A stretch of 64,000 bases of DNA, from contig CAIJYV010000023.1 in the NCBI GenBank assembly GCA_903825035.1, positions 18,913 to 82,912 of the forward strand, written 5' to 3'. Under the pieces are notes generated by a model, which had not been told where the DNA came from, did no database searches, and saw only the letters and a list, made by a program, of their open reading frames with translations. This DNA is from an uncultured Actinomycetes bacterium (GTDB taxonomy: Bacteria; Actinomycetota; Acidimicrobiia; Acidimicrobiales; RAAP-2). Made by a program: the position numbers and the translations under genes. Positions 17,258-26,821 of the stretch are shown piece after piece. Every line of letters begins with the position of its first letter. Positions within the stretch are counted from its first letter, which is position 1.

Positions 17258-17907
17258 CCTCTGCCCACCCCCGCCCAACTCTTTCGGCTGAGCTGATTGC
17301 CAAGGTCCGGCCCATAGCTCTCGCCACCACTAAAACCCTGCCCTTGGGAGAGCCCTGGCGGGGGATGGTGTCCAGCGGCGCTTTGCGTCGTGGAACAACC
17401 ACTGTGGTCGACGCGGCTCCTGGCCAGGGTGGCCTCAGTTTGGCGCTGGGACTGGTGGGGGCGGCCAGTATGAAGGGACACTGGGTTGGAGTCGTGGGGG
17501 TCGATGACCCAGGGGTGGTGGCGATGACCGATCTCGGAGTGGACCTGCGACGAGTGCTCTTCGTCCCGCGTCCTCGTGGAGCATGGGCTGAGTCAACCGC
17601 GGACCTACTTGACGGAGTGGACCTCGTGATTGTCCGACCTCCATCAATTCCCGCCCACGGTGCAGTTCGCAAACTCATGGACCGAGTTCGTGAACGTGGG
17701 GCGGTGTTGATTGCCCTGAGCGAACCTCGATCACCGTGGCCATTGCCAGCGGATCTCTCATTCAAAATTGCCCATAGTGAGTGGCGGGCGTCGAGTCGTT
17801 TGGAGGGCCGTCAAGTGACGATTGTTTTGGGTGGTCGTGGATCAGCCCATAACTCCACCGAACATGTTGTCATGCTGCCCTCGGCACTGGGGAAGGGTGA
17901 GAAGTAG
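17251..17907 (+). CDS. imuA': ImuA'-like RecA-fold protein of the mutasome
   Basis: A 218-residue protein in the position of ImuA', the RecA-like accessory factor of translesion synthesis with ImuB and DnaE2. The RecA-like core shows a degenerate P-loop (AAPGQGGLSLALGL in place of GxxxxGKT), a hydrophobic strand WVGVVGVDD and the Walker B-like DLVIV. ATP binding is therefore doubtful. The ATG at 17251 is preferred over upstream codons because it lies inside the LexA box and just after a TACTCT element. It is immediately followed by imuB, whose ATG begins right after the TAG stop. Assignment rests on fold, operon and regulation together. Confidence 0.85.
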   Translation: MFASAHPRPTLSAELIAKVRPIALATTKTLPLGEPWRGMVSSGALRRGTTTVVDAAPGQGGLSLALGLVGAASMKGHWVGVVGVDDPGVVAMTDLGVDLRRVLFVPRPRGAWAESTADLLDGVDLVIVRPPSIPAHGAVRKLMDRVRERGAVLIALSEPRSPWPLPADLSFKIAHSEWRASSRLEGRQVTIVLGGRGSAHNSTEHVVMLPSALGKGEK

Positions 17908-18987
17908 ATGGAGCGACTACTTGCCGTATGGGTCGAAGAGATTGCCACTGAGTCGCCCGAGGGCGGCACTGTTCGCATGAACATTGCACTCAATGAAGCA
18001 CTTACGCTGCTCTGCCCCTTTACCGAAATTATTCGCTTAGGGCTCTTTGTCCTGCCGGTACGTGGGCCAAGCCGATTCTTTGGTGGTGAAGAGGCGGTGC
18101 TACACGCAGTGTTGCAGTGCGTGTTTGACATCACGAGCCGGCGAGCTCGAGTGGGCATAGCCGAGGGTCTCTTTTGCGCTGAGCTGGCCGCTAAGGCCGA
18201 GTTGGTTATCGCCCCAGGAGAGAGCGAGGCTTTTCGCCGGACTCAACCCCTAGAGGCTCTGGGGCGTAAGGATTTGGCCGCCACTGGTCACCGACTAGGC
18301 ATTCACAGCGTGGGGGCTTTCGCCGATATTGCTCCGGCGCGTATCGCCGAACGCTTTAACCGCCACGCCTTTGTCCTGCACCGAGTGGCTCGCGGAGAAC
18401 TCTCCGAACTCCCTGGGCAGCGTGACACCTCGCTGACTCGACGCATAACGAGACTCAACGACTCTGGAGAGTCGGTGCGAGAACAATTGGGATTCTTTGG
18501 CCAACGTGGCGCGGGGGAGATACGCGCCGAAGAGGCAGCCAAGCGTGTGCGCCACCGTCTAGGTCCAGAATCGATTCAAGTGGCGAACGTGGCTGCGGGT
18601 CGCACTCCACAAGATCGAACCGCCATGGTCCCCTGGGGATCCCCAGCGGCTATTCGTGACTCGGGCGCACCGTGGCCCGGTCAGGTGGGGCACCCTTCTC
18701 CCGTTACCGCACTCCGTCACCCCATCACCGTGCAACTACGCGATGAATTCGACCAGCCAATCCGAGTTGGGGAACGGGGCCTCCTGAGCGCCGCTCCGGC
18801 GTACATCATGTTCACCCCACCACAACGAAGGTCTATTACTTGGCACGCCGGCCCCTGGCCGTTGGTCGAACGCTGGTGGCAGCAGTCGCGACGACGAGCC
18901 CAAATGCAGATTCTGCTCGACGGTGGTGAAGCGATGTTGCTCGCTAACGAAAACCAAGCGTGGTGGCTCACCGGTATCTACGACTGA
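17908..18987 (+). CDS. imuB: ImuB-type Y-family polymerase homologue, compact form
   Basis: A catalytically inactive Y-family homologue that bridges ImuA', DnaE2 and the sliding clamp. The 359-residue protein is clearly shorter than mycobacterial ImuB (over 500). The N-terminal strand (RLLAVWVEE) is followed almost at once by LGLFVLPVRGPSRFFGGEEAV, so the usual fingers segment of some 50-60 residues is missing. The helix-hairpin-helix region (about 115-150) and the little-finger region remain. A clamp-binding motif QLGFF lies at residues 193-197. The segment ending MVPWGSP is typical of the family. The stop overlaps the dnaE2 start by one base (TGATG). Confidence 0.88.
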   Translation: MERLLAVWVEEIATESPEGGTVRMNIALNEALTLLCPFTEIIRLGLFVLPVRGPSRFFGGEEAVLHAVLQCVFDITSRRARVGIAEGLFCAELAAKAELVIAPGESEAFRRTQPLEALGRKDLAATGHRLGIHSVGAFADIAPARIAERFNRHAFVLHRVARGELSELPGQRDTSLTRRITRLNDSGESVREQLGFFGQRGAGEIRAEEAAKRVRHRLGPESIQVANVAAGRTPQDRTAMVPWGSPAAIRDSGAPWPGQVGHPSPVTALRHPITVQLRDEFDQPIRVGERGLLSAAPAYIMFTPPQRRSITWHAGPWPLVERWWQQSRRRAQMQILLDGGEAMLLANENQAWWLTGIYD

Positions 18988-21900
18988 TGGCTACCTACGC
19001 TGAGTTGCACGCCCATTCGGGCTTTAGTTTTCTCGACGGCGCGAGTGACCCCGAAGAGCTCGTCGCCGAAGCAGTTCGACTGGGCCTTTCGGGGCTAGCC
19101 CTTACCGATCACCACGGACTGTACGGCGTGGTTCGCTTCGCCGAGGCCGCCCGCGCCCTGGGGCTTCCCACTATCTTTGGCGCTGAACTCACCTTGAGTG
19201 CCAGCGATGATCGCCACGGAATTCCCGATCCGAGTGGCACACACCTCGTTGTCCTCGCTCGCTCGGTCAAGGGGTACCGCGCACTTTCGACCATGCTCGC
19301 AGAGGCCCACCTAGCCAAGGGCGAAAAAGGGGTACCGGACCTGTCGTGGGATGAGATCACCGCGAGCGCCCAAGACTGGCTAGTCCTTACTGGCTGTCGC
19401 AAAGGGCCACTAGCGAGGGCCCTTAACGAGGGCACCGCCGCGGGTCGAGTCGCCATTGACACTCTCGTCGCACGGTTTGGTCGGGAGAATCTTGCGGTTG
19501 AGATTTGGGACCACGGCTCTCCTAATGACCACGCACGCAACGAGGCCCTCGTAGATCTCGCTAACTACGCCAAGGTGCAAGTGGTCGCGACGAATAATGT
19601 TCACTACGCCACCCCCAAGGACTTTCGCCGAGCCAATCTGCTCTCTGCGCTTCGAGCAAGGCGCTCGCTCGATGAAATGGAGGGCTGGCTCGACGCTGCG
19701 CCAACAGCGCACCTCCGTAGTGACGCCGAACAGCGTCAGCGATTTAAGCGCTGGCCGGGGGTGGTTGAACGAGCGGGTGAACTGGCTGAAGAATTGGCCT
19801 TTGACTTGAGGCTGGTGGCGCCGCAGCTTCCCACCTTCCTCACGCCAGCGGGAATGAATGAGCAGCAGTACTTAGAGGAGTTGGTGGAGGAGAGAGCCAC
19901 ACAAAAGTATGGAACGAGAGAGAATGAGCGAGTTCCGGGTGCTTGGCGACAGATTGAACACGAGCTGAACGTCATTAAGACCTTGGGCTTCGCGGGTTAT
20001 TTCCTTACGGTGTGGGACATTACCGAGTTTTGTCGCCAATCCAATATCTACTGCCAGGGTCGAGGATCAGCAGCTAACTCGGCGGTCTGTTATTCACTGG
20101 GGATAACTAACGCCGATGCGGTGGCGCTTAATCTCTTCTTCGAACGGTTCTTATCTCCCGCTCGAGATGGTCCACCGGATATTGATGTTGATATCGAGTC
20201 GGGGCGACGCGAAGAGGTGATTCAGTACGTCTTCGAGCGCTACGGTCGTCGTCACGCCGCCCAGGTAGCGGCGGTTATTACCTATCGTCCACGCTCGGCT
20301 CTGCGTGATGTCGCACGGGCCTTTGGTTACAGCGAAGAGCAGGCCAATGAGTTTCGTGACCGCGTTGATCGACAAGAGATGATTGCGAAGGGTGATGACG
20401 TCTCTCCGCTCATGCTCGAGATGGCGACTGAGTTATTGCATCGCCCCCGACATCTCGGGATTCACTCGGCGGGAATGGTGCTCTGTGACCGACCGGTGAT
20501 TGAGGTGTGTCCCGTGGAGTGGGGGCGCATGCCTGGACGCACCTTGTTGCAGTGGGATAAGGATGACTGTGCGGCGAGTGGGCTCGTGAAGTTTGACCTG
20601 CTGGGACTGGGCATGCTCGAAGCCCTGCACCGAGCGGTCGACGAGGTTAAGTCGACCTACGGCGTCAGCCTGGACTTGAGCACATTGCCCCAAGAAGAAG
20701 CGGTCTACGACCTCCTCTGTGAGGCCGACACCGTCGGGGTATTCCAAGTGGAATCCCGTGCTCAGATGGCCACACTGCCTCGAATACGGCCACGTACCTT
20801 TTACGACATCGTTATTGAAGTGGCGCTCATTCGCCCCGGTCCCATTCAGGGCAATGCCGTAAATCCCTATATTCGCCGTCGCCGTGGTGATGATCCGGTG
20901 ACCTACTTGCACCCCCGCCTGGAGCCAATCTTGAAACGCACGCTAGGGGTACCGCTCTTCCAAGAGCAGTTAATGGAAATGGCCGTAGCGGTGGCGGGGT
21001 TTTCACCCGCGGAAGCTGACGAACTTCGCCAAGCGATGGCGTCGAAGCGCTCAGAGATTCGCATGATGAAACTCAAGAGCCGCTTCTACGCCGGAATGGC
21101 GCAAAACGGCATTGTTGGCGAGCCGGCTGACGAACTTTTCCACGCGCTCTCGGCTTTCGCGAATTTTGGGTTCCCGGAGTCTCACGCAGTCTCTTTCGCA
21201 CACCTCGTGTACTGCTCGGCCTGGATCAAGGTCCATTACCCCGAATGTTTTTTGGTATCACTCCTCAACGCACAACCCATGGGGTTCTGGTCTCCGCAAA
21301 GTCTGGTGGCCGACGCTAAACGACACGGCGTTACCGTGTTGCGACCTGACGTAAATCGTTCAAGCACTGGCGCGCAGACCGAGCGGTATGAAGACCGGTG
21401 GGAGGTTCGACTGGGGCTCGCGAGCGTAAGAGGCATTGGTACTGAAGTGGCTGAGCGCATTGTGGCGGGCGCTCCTTGGCAGAGCCAAAACGACCTCGTT
21501 CGCCGGGCCCAACTTCAACAATCACACCTTGAGGCCCTCGCCAGTGCTGGTGCGTTAGATGAGTTTGGTAGCTCGCGCCGGGCTCTCATCTGGAGTGCCG
21601 GAGCGGCGAGCCAGGGGACTGAAGACCGACTCGAAGGGGTGGTGACCGGATTAGAGGCTCCTGCTCTGACAACTCCGTCACCGGTTGAGCGAGTAGCGGA
21701 TGATCTTTGGTCGCTGGGTTTAACGACCGAAGCAACCGCAATTGAATTGATGAGAGATGAGTTGAGCGCCCGAGAAGTTGTGACTGCGTCGAGTCTCACG
21801 ACATCCACCGCACGGCGGGTAACGGTGGCTGGCGTTGTAACGCACCGCCAGCGTCCAGAAACCGCACGGGGGGCAGTCTTTCTAAATCTCGAAGATGAGA

Positions 21901-22085
21901 CCGGGCACGTCAATGTGGTCTTTTCGAAAGGGGCGTGGGTTCGTTGGCGTGAGATGGCCGATGGATCGCCGGCACTGATTATTCGAGGCACCCTAGAGCG
22001 CGGACAAGGAACGCTTAACTTGACCGCAGAATTTGTCGAGCCGCTGGCTCTAGGAGCGACCGCCCCATCGAGGGACTGGCACTAA
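18987..22085 (+). CDS. dnaE2: Error-prone DNA polymerase III alpha subunit (DnaE2)
   Basis: Translesion polymerase of the SOS-induced mutasome. The 1032-residue protein starts with a PHP domain (ELHAHSGFSFLDGASDPEELV; LALTDHHGLYGV). The C-family polymerase core has YCQGRGSAANSAVCYSLGI, the catalytic PDIDVDIESGRREEV and the third Asp in VKFDLLGLGML. The helix-hairpin-helix and OB-fold regions follow, ending in VNVVFSKGAWVRWRE-like OB strands. The ATG at 18987 shares its A with the imuB stop. The upstream GTG at 18960 would add residues encoded by the imuB end and is less likely. The stop overlaps the convergent nucleotidyltransferase by two bases. Confidence 0.95.
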   Translation: MATYAELHAHSGFSFLDGASDPEELVAEAVRLGLSGLALTDHHGLYGVVRFAEAARALGLPTIFGAELTLSASDDRHGIPDPSGTHLVVLARSVKGYRALSTMLAEAHLAKGEKGVPDLSWDEITASAQDWLVLTGCRKGPLARALNEGTAAGRVAIDTLVARFGRENLAVEIWDHGSPNDHARNEALVDLANYAKVQVVATNNVHYATPKDFRRANLLSALRARRSLDEMEGWLDAAPTAHLRSDAEQRQRFKRWPGVVERAGELAEELAFDLRLVAPQLPTFLTPAGMNEQQYLEELVEERATQKYGTRENERVPGAWRQIEHELNVIKTLGFAGYFLTVWDITEFCRQSNIYCQGRGSAANSAVCYSLGITNADAVALNLFFERFLSPARDGPPDIDVDIESGRREEVIQYVFERYGRRHAAQVAAVITYRPRSALRDVARAFGYSEEQANEFRDRVDRQEMIAKGDDVSPLMLEMATELLHRPRHLGIHSAGMVLCDRPVIEVCPVEWGRMPGRTLLQWDKDDCAASGLVKFDLLGLGMLEALHRAVDEVKSTYGVSLDLSTLPQEEAVYDLLCEADTVGVFQVESRAQMATLPRIRPRTFYDIVIEVALIRPGPIQGNAVNPYIRRRRGDDPVTYLHPRLEPILKRTLGVPLFQEQLMEMAVAVAGFSPAEADELRQAMASKRSEIRMMKLKSRFYAGMAQNGIVGEPADELFHALSAFANFGFPESHAVSFAHLVYCSAWIKVHYPECFLVSLLNAQPMGFWSPQSLVADAKRHGVTVLRPDVNRSSTGAQTERYEDRWEVRLGLASVRGIGTEVAERIVAGAPWQSQNDLVRRAQLQQSHLEALASAGALDEFGSSRRALIWSAGAASQGTEDRLEGVVTGLEAPALTTPSPVERVADDLWSLGLTTEATAIELMRDELSAREVVTASSLTTSTARRVTVAGVVTHRQRPETARGAVFLNLEDETGHVNVVFSKGAWVRWREMADGSPALIIRGTLERGQGTLNLTAEFVEPLALGATAPSRDWH

Positions 22086-22933
22086 TTCTTAAACGCAAAC
22101 TCAGGCCGCTCACCACGAGCGACCTCTTCGCGCACCAATATCTGCGCTAGCGGCAAGTCGTCTGCGTGGGTGACACCAATGCAGCGAGAGCGAGTTGGCA
22201 ATACGTCAAAGCGAAACGGTGTGCGGTGAAGGATTGAGCCCACAAATACCGGGAGCTGAATCTCGGACTCTGCCTCGAAGTCGTGCTCGGCCACACACCT
22301 TTCCATAAAGGGCAAAATCTCTGGACGAAATCCCCAAAGATTCATTGACACCAAGGTGCTGGGGTTCAGGACAGAAGGCTCGAGACCGTCGTTGGCGACA
22401 AAACCATCGAGAGTGGCCTGAACGTTCTTTCGCTCGGCGATCTCCGTCAAGTGACCGTTCACAACATGGCAAGTACCGCGAGAAACAGGCAAAGTGCCAA
22501 CCAGCGCCTGGTCGAGTTCAAATCCAACAAGGCAGTTATTTGTAGAATTAATGAGGTGTGAGCCCAATTTCATAAATGCGTCACGCCCATACAGATCGTC
22601 GGCGTTTGAAACACCAAATGGCTTCGATGTATCGAGGGCAGGAACCGCTGACAGAACTGCGTCGACAGTGCCACGAAGTTGATCTTGATAGGTGAAGGAA
22701 ACCTTGTGGTCCTTCGGCCAACTAGCGGCCACGTGTTCTTTGATCGAATCTCCGGTGTCGCGGTTGACGACAATGACGATGTCATCGAAACCCGCGGCGT
22801 AGGCGTCCGAAGCCAGTAGGTCAATGATTCCTTCGCCGTGAACGCCAATGGGAGCGAGTTGCTTTAGTCCGCCGTAGCGACGGGCACGGCCCGCGGCCAA
22901 GATGACGAGCGATGGTCCGGTCACATTGACCAT
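22082..22933 (-). CDS. Nucleotidyltransferase-family protein (sugar-phosphate NTP transferase fold)
   Basis: A 283-residue protein with an N-terminal Rossmann-like NTP-transferase domain. It shows LVILAAGRARRYGGLKQLAPIG, a GxG-type nucleotide loop, then FGVSNADDLYGRDAFMKL with the metal-binding Asp pair. The rest includes SMNLWGFRPEILPFM, typical of proteins that transfer a nucleotide to a sugar phosphate or related acceptor. The acceptor is unknown. The start may be ATG at 22933 or GTG at 22924, the latter overlapping the fabH stop as GTGA. It lies downstream of fabH in the same direction and is coupled to it. Confidence 0.8.
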   Translation of the reverse strand: MVNVTGPSLVILAAGRARRYGGLKQLAPIGVHGEGIIDLLASDAYAAGFDDIVIVVNRDTGDSIKEHVAASWPKDHKVSFTYQDQLRGTVDAVLSAVPALDTSKPFGVSNADDLYGRDAFMKLGSHLINSTNNCLVGFELDQALVGTLPVSRGTCHVVNGHLTEIAERKNVQATLDGFVANDGLEPSVLNPSTLVSMNLWGFRPEILPFMERCVAEHDFEAESEIQLPVFVGSILHRTPFRFDVLPTRSRCIGVTHADDLPLAQILVREEVARGERPEFAFKN

Positions 22934-23844
22934 TTCAGCACAGAAGAGGCCCAAGTCATTCCGGCCCCAAAGCCAGTCATGAGGGCGTATTCGCCCTTCT
23001 TTACGCGACCTTCGTCACGAGCGTGCCAGAAGGCCATCGGAATAGAGGCGCTGGAAGTGTTGCCGTAGCGGTCGAGGGTAATGACGGCATTCTCCATCGG
23101 AATTCCCAGTCGCTCGCTCGCGGCCTGGATGATGCGAATGTTGGCTTGGTGGGGGATCATCAAACTGATGTCCTTAGCCTCAATGCCGGCCTTTTCGATG
23201 GCCTCGGAGGCTGAATCCACTACGACGCGTACCGCTCGACGAAATACTTCCTTGCCGTCCATGAAGAAGTAGGAACCGTGGTCGCAGGTCAGCAGGTCAG
23301 CGTCAACGCCCGAGGCGCCGAGCACGAATGACAGAATGTCGTTGTCGGTGTCGGAGTACTCCAGCACCGTGGCGCCAGCTCCGTCGGCCAACAAAACCGC
23401 TACGTTACGGTCTGTCCAGTCAACCCAGCGAGAGAGCGTCTCGGCACCAATGAGCAAGATGCGCTTGGTGCCCGTTTCGATGAGCCCTTGCGCGACGCGA
23501 ACGGCATAGGGAAAGCCCGCACAGGCGGCATTGACGTCCAGGGCGGGACAGGTCAGCCCCAATTCAGCTTGAATGAGAGCCGCAGTCGAAGGAGCCATGC
23601 GGTCGGGAGTAGTAGTGGCGAGGAGGACGAAATCAATATCTTCCGGGCCGACCTTGGCATCTTCCATGGCGCGGCGACCGGCCAAGGCGCCGAGTTCGGT
23701 GGTGGTGCCACCAATATGACGTTGGCGGATGCCGGTACGCTCAGAGATCCACTCGTCAGAAGTATCTAGGGTCTTAGATAGGTCGTCATTGGTAACAATC
23801 TTGTCGGGCACAGCCATGCCCCAGCCCACAAATCGAGTACCCAT
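22921..23844 (-). CDS. fabH: 3-oxoacyl-ACP synthase III (FabH)
   Basis: Initiates fatty-acid synthesis by condensing acyl-CoA with malonyl-ACP. The 307-residue protein has a thiolase fold and a full catalytic triad: Cys108 (NAACAGFPYA), His232 (IPHQANIRI) and Asn262 (YGNTSSASIP). The N-terminus (WGMAVPDKIVTNDDL, DTSDEWISERTGI) is typical. GAGGAAGA lies upstream of the ATG at 23844. No other fab genes lie beside it, so it may serve a specialised lipid or ordinary fatty-acid initiation; the sequence does not decide between them. Confidence 0.94.
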   Translation of the reverse strand: MGTRFVGWGMAVPDKIVTNDDLSKTLDTSDEWISERTGIRQRHIGGTTTELGALAGRRAMEDAKVGPEDIDFVLLATTTPDRMAPSTAALIQAELGLTCPALDVNAACAGFPYAVRVAQGLIETGTKRILLIGAETLSRWVDWTDRNVAVLLADGAGATVLEYSDTDNDILSFVLGASGVDADLLTCDHGSYFFMDGKEVFRRAVRVVVDSASEAIEKAGIEAKDISLMIPHQANIRIIQAASERLGIPMENAVITLDRYGNTSSASIPMAFWHARDEGRVKKGEYALMTGFGAGMTWASSVLKWSM

Positions 23845-23900
23845 GCGTCTTCCTCACTCTTTGGTATCGGAACAGTCTAGGACTTTTGGGGATTATTCCC

Positions 23901-24305
23901 TTACCGGGCCTTAATTACCTGGAGGGTCATGCGTCCGGTTGCGAAGAGTTCGCCTGACTCATTAGTAAGGTCCACATTCCAGACCTGAACGGTGCGGCCC
24001 TTACGAATTGGCGTCGCGGTGGCTCGGATGACGCCTGAATTGACCGCCCGCAGGTGAGAAATGTTCAATTCGGTTCCCACGCAGACCTGATCTTCGGGCA
24101 CGCTGACAATCCCACCCATTGAGGCCGCGCCCTCGACCATGAGCGCCGAGACGCCACCGTGCAGTAACCCAAAGGGCTGGTGGGTTTTGGGGCCGACCTC
24201 GCATTCGAGTACGCAGCGCTCGGGGCTGAGCTCGACCACACTGATGCCCAGTGCGTCGTGGGCGGTGGGGCGGTCAGGGAAGCGGTGGGCGTATTCACTG
24301 GTCAT
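23901..24305 (-). CDS. PaaI-family hotdog thioesterase
   Basis: A 134-residue hotdog-fold thioesterase probably acting on acyl- or phenylacetyl-CoA-like substrates. The family signature HGGVSALMVEGAAS, with conserved His-Gly-Gly, lies at about residues 50-63. Strands with ISHLRAVNSGVIRATATPIRKGRTVQVWNV follow. The ATG at 24305 is chosen because TAAGGT lies six bases upstream on the reverse strand. It lies about 57 bases upstream of fabH in the same direction and probably has its own promoter. Confidence 0.88.
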   Translation of the reverse strand: MTSEYAHRFPDRPTAHDALGISVVELSPERCVLECEVGPKTHQPFGLLHGGVSALMVEGAASMGGIVSVPEDQVCVGTELNISHLRAVNSGVIRATATPIRKGRTVQVWNVDLTNESGELFATGRMTLQVIKAR

Positions 24306-24311
24306 CTCCAA

Positions 24312-24317
24312 ACCTTA
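24312..24317 (-). promoter_or_regulatory. -10 element, leaderless type, for the thioesterase
   Basis: TAAGGT on the reverse strand, then six bases (TTGGAG) and the ATG at 24305. TTGGAG could alternatively be read as a badly spaced ribosome site. Confidence 0.45.
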
Positions 24318-24370
24318 TTACCGTTAGGTGTGGGAAAATGAATTAGCCATCCACTAACCGGAACGAACCT

Positions 24371-25393
24371 ATGACTCAGCCCCTAGTTGACCTACGAAGT
24401 GACACCCTGACCCAACCCACTGCCGCCATGCGCGAAGCCATGTACGAGGCAGTTGTGGGCGACGACGGGTACGGTGAGGACCCGACCGTTGCCAAACTCG
24501 AATCCCTCTTCGCGAATCTGGTGGGAAAGGAGGCGGCAATTTTTGTTCCCTCCGGCGTTATGGCGAATCAAATGGCGATGCGGGTACACACCCGACCCGG
24601 GGATGTAGTTATTTCCGGTCGAACCCAGCACGTCGTGGGATTTGAAATGGGAGCGAGCGCGGCGAACGCTTCAGTGCAGTTCAACTTCGTCGACGACGTC
24701 AACGGAGTCTTTAATCTTGAAGAGGTCGCTTCGGTACTCGACGCCCAGTTTGATCATCAGCCAACTATCAATTTAGTTTCGCTCGAAAATTCGCACATGG
24801 CCTCTGGTGGGCGGACCTGGGCACCAGAACAAATCACCGCACTAAAAAAGGTCGTTGGCCCGTTACCTATGCACTTAGACGGCGCACGCCTCTTGAACGC
24901 TGCGGTCGCTCGTGGCGTGAGTCCCAAAGAATTCACCACCCACGTTGACACCGTCATGACCTGTTTAAGCAAGGGCCTGTGCGCACCGGTGGGTTCGCTG
25001 TTGGCCGGCTCTCAAGTTCTGATGGACCGCGCTCGCATTGAACGAAAGCGCCTGGGTGGAGCCATGCGCCAAGCTGGTTTTTTGGCCGCGGCGGGAATTG
25101 TCGCGCTCGACACCATGATCGACCGCTTGGCCGACGATCACGCTCGCGCCAAAGTATTAGCTGAAGCATTCGCCCAAAAGTTCCCTGAGTCCAACTACGA
25201 CCCCGCAATCTGCGAAACCAACATCGTTTCTTTCAATCATCCCCAAGCGCGAAAGATTGTCGCACGGCTCGAAGAGGTTGGGGTGGCGGGTGGCACGGTG
25301 GCCCCACAGCGCGCACGCTTTGTCACCAGTGCTCTCGTGGATGATGCGGCCATCGAACGGGCCGTCAGCGCAGTTAAGTCTCTCCAGATTTAG
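24371..25393 (+). CDS. ltaE: Low-specificity L-threonine aldolase
   Basis: PLP-dependent cleavage of threonine or allo-threonine to glycine and acetaldehyde. The 340-residue protein has [17 protein letters not shown] at the start and [11 protein letters not shown]. The PLP pocket is [14 protein letters not shown] (His168, Asp170), and the Schiff-base lysine is Lys201 in [12 protein letters not shown]. All family hallmarks are present and the length is normal. It diverges from the thioesterase, and no strong ribosome site is seen upstream. Confidence 0.95.
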   Translation: MTQPLVDLRSDTLTQPTAAMREAMYEAVVGDDGYGEDPTVAKLESLFANLVGKEAAIFVPSGVMANQMAMRVHTRPGDVVISGRTQHVVGFEMGASAANASVQFNFVDDVNGVFNLEEVASVLDAQFDHQPTINLVSLENSHMASGGRTWAPEQITALKKVVGPLPMHLDGARLLNAAVARGVSPKEFTTHVDTVMTCLSKGLCAPVGSLLAGSQVLMDRARIERKRLGGAMRQAGFLAAAGIVALDTMIDRLADDHARAKVLAEAFAQKFPESNYDPAICETNIVSFNHPQARKIVARLEEVGVAGGTVAPQRARFVTSALVDDAAIERAVSAVKSLQI

Positions 25394-25492
25394 AGAAATC
25401 ATTGACAATTCACCGAGTTGTCACGGTGAAGGCCAAATTTTCTTGGGTATTTCAGCACTTTAGGGGTAGCCTTGAGGGGCTTACGAGCAACT

Positions 25493-26752
25493 ATGACTGA
25501 AATCCTGCACCTCTCCACATTCTTGCGTCGACCGATTTTTGACGCCGACGGCGACCGGATTGGTCGCGTCCAAGACCTGGTGGCTCGACTGGGTGATGAT
25601 GCGCACCCGCCAATCGTGGGAGCGGTTATTCGCATTGAGGGTCGGAATCTATTCGTGCCGATTCGCAAGATTGGCGGTCTCTCACAAGGCAAGGCCACCT
25701 TCGAAGGACGTCGAGTAGACCTTCGCCGCTTCGAACGCCGTCCCGGCGAGATGCTCCTCGCCGAGGACCTTCTAGCTCGCCACCTCATCAACCTGGTGCG
25801 CGGACGCTTAATTACCGCCAACGAGATCGAACTCGCTGAGGTTAATGGACAGTGGGAGGTCGTGGGCGTGGACGCAGGCCGTCGCCCACTGCTGCGTCGA
25901 ATTCTCGGTTCTCGATTTGGTAGTCGTGTTAAGGCCGACTCGATCGTTGACTTTGCCTCAATCGAACCATTTGTTGGTCACGTACCTTCGGCTCGCTTGC
26001 GTATTCCGTATCGCAAACTCGCCAAACTCCACCCCGCCCAAATCGCTGACCTTGTCGAGCAGGCCAGTCACGAAGAGGGTGAAGAGATTATCTCTGCGGT
26101 TGGCCTCGACCGCGAACTCGAAGCCGACGTCTTCGAAGAGTTGGACACCGAGCACCAGTTGGAGTTCATTGAATCGCGCACCGACATTGAAGCAGCTCGT
26201 CTACTGTCTCGGATGGAACCCGATGATGCCGCTGACTTGATTAATGAGGTCGAACAAGACCGTCGCTTGCCGATTCTTGAAAACTTGGCGGCCGATCAGC
26301 AGCAGAAGGTCCGCCAACTGCTTTCTTACAACGCCGACACCGCTGGCGGAATTATGAACACTGACTTTGTCACTATTGGCGAGACCGCAACGGTGGATGA
26401 AGCAATCGAAGCGATCCGAAAGTCTGACGCGCCCGCTGAATCAATTCACACGGTTTTCGTGGTCGATGGAGCGGGTATGACCGTGGGCGCGCTCGCCATT
26501 GGCCAATTAATCAAGGCTCGCGGCAACGACGTGGCGCTCGGTATTGCGAAGACTCAGATGGCCCACGTGCACCCCCATTGGAATGTCATGCGGGTGGCAC
26601 GCAAGATGAGTGACTTTAATCTCATGGTCGTGCCGGTGCTTGATGAGGAACACAACGCCGTAATTGGCGTGGTGACAGTAGACGACTTGCTCGAAGAGAT
26701 GCTGCCCCAGGGTTGGCGTCGGGACTTCGGCGTGACCGCGGTGGAGGAATAA
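25493..26752 (+). CDS. PRC-barrel, MgtE N-domain and CBS-pair protein without membrane part
   Basis: A 419-residue soluble protein. Residues 1-75 and about 85-160 are PRC-barrel-like (RPIFDADGDRIGRVQDLVARL). Residues 165-280 match the superhelical N-domain of MgtE magnesium transporters (LAKLHPAQIADLVEQASHEE; ARLLSRMEPDDAADLINEV). A CBS pair follows (MNTDFVTIGETATVDEAI; PHWNVMRVARKMSDFNLMVVPV). The transmembrane MgtE domain is absent. It lies 157 bp upstream of the Nramp-like transporter and probably senses Mg2+ or nucleotide to regulate it. The ATG at 25493 starts the PRC domain cleanly, and GAGGGG lies upstream at a long distance. Confidence 0.85.
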   Translation: MTEILHLSTFLRRPIFDADGDRIGRVQDLVARLGDDAHPPIVGAVIRIEGRNLFVPIRKIGGLSQGKATFEGRRVDLRRFERRPGEMLLAEDLLARHLINLVRGRLITANEIELAEVNGQWEVVGVDAGRRPLLRRILGSRFGSRVKADSIVDFASIEPFVGHVPSARLRIPYRKLAKLHPAQIADLVEQASHEEGEEIISAVGLDRELEADVFEELDTEHQLEFIESRTDIEAARLLSRMEPDDAADLINEVEQDRRLPILENLAADQQQKVRQLLSYNADTAGGIMNTDFVTIGETATVDEAIEAIRKSDAPAESIHTVFVVDGAGMTVGALAIGQLIKARGNDVALGIAKTQMAHVHPHWNVMRVARKMSDFNLMVVPVLDEEHNAVIGVVTVDDLLEEMLPQGWRRDFGVTAVEE

Positions 26753-26821
26753 CCGTGGTTAATCGTCTCGTTCTAAGGGGTGCTTTCTGAAACCCCCGAG
26801 TACCCCAAAATTTGTAGTGAC

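Noticed and set aside
17908..18100. Frameshift as the reason for the short ImuB N-terminus
   Set aside because: The upstream gene imuA' ends exactly before the imuB ATG, leaving no room for missing coding sequence, and the sequence around the joint is clean.
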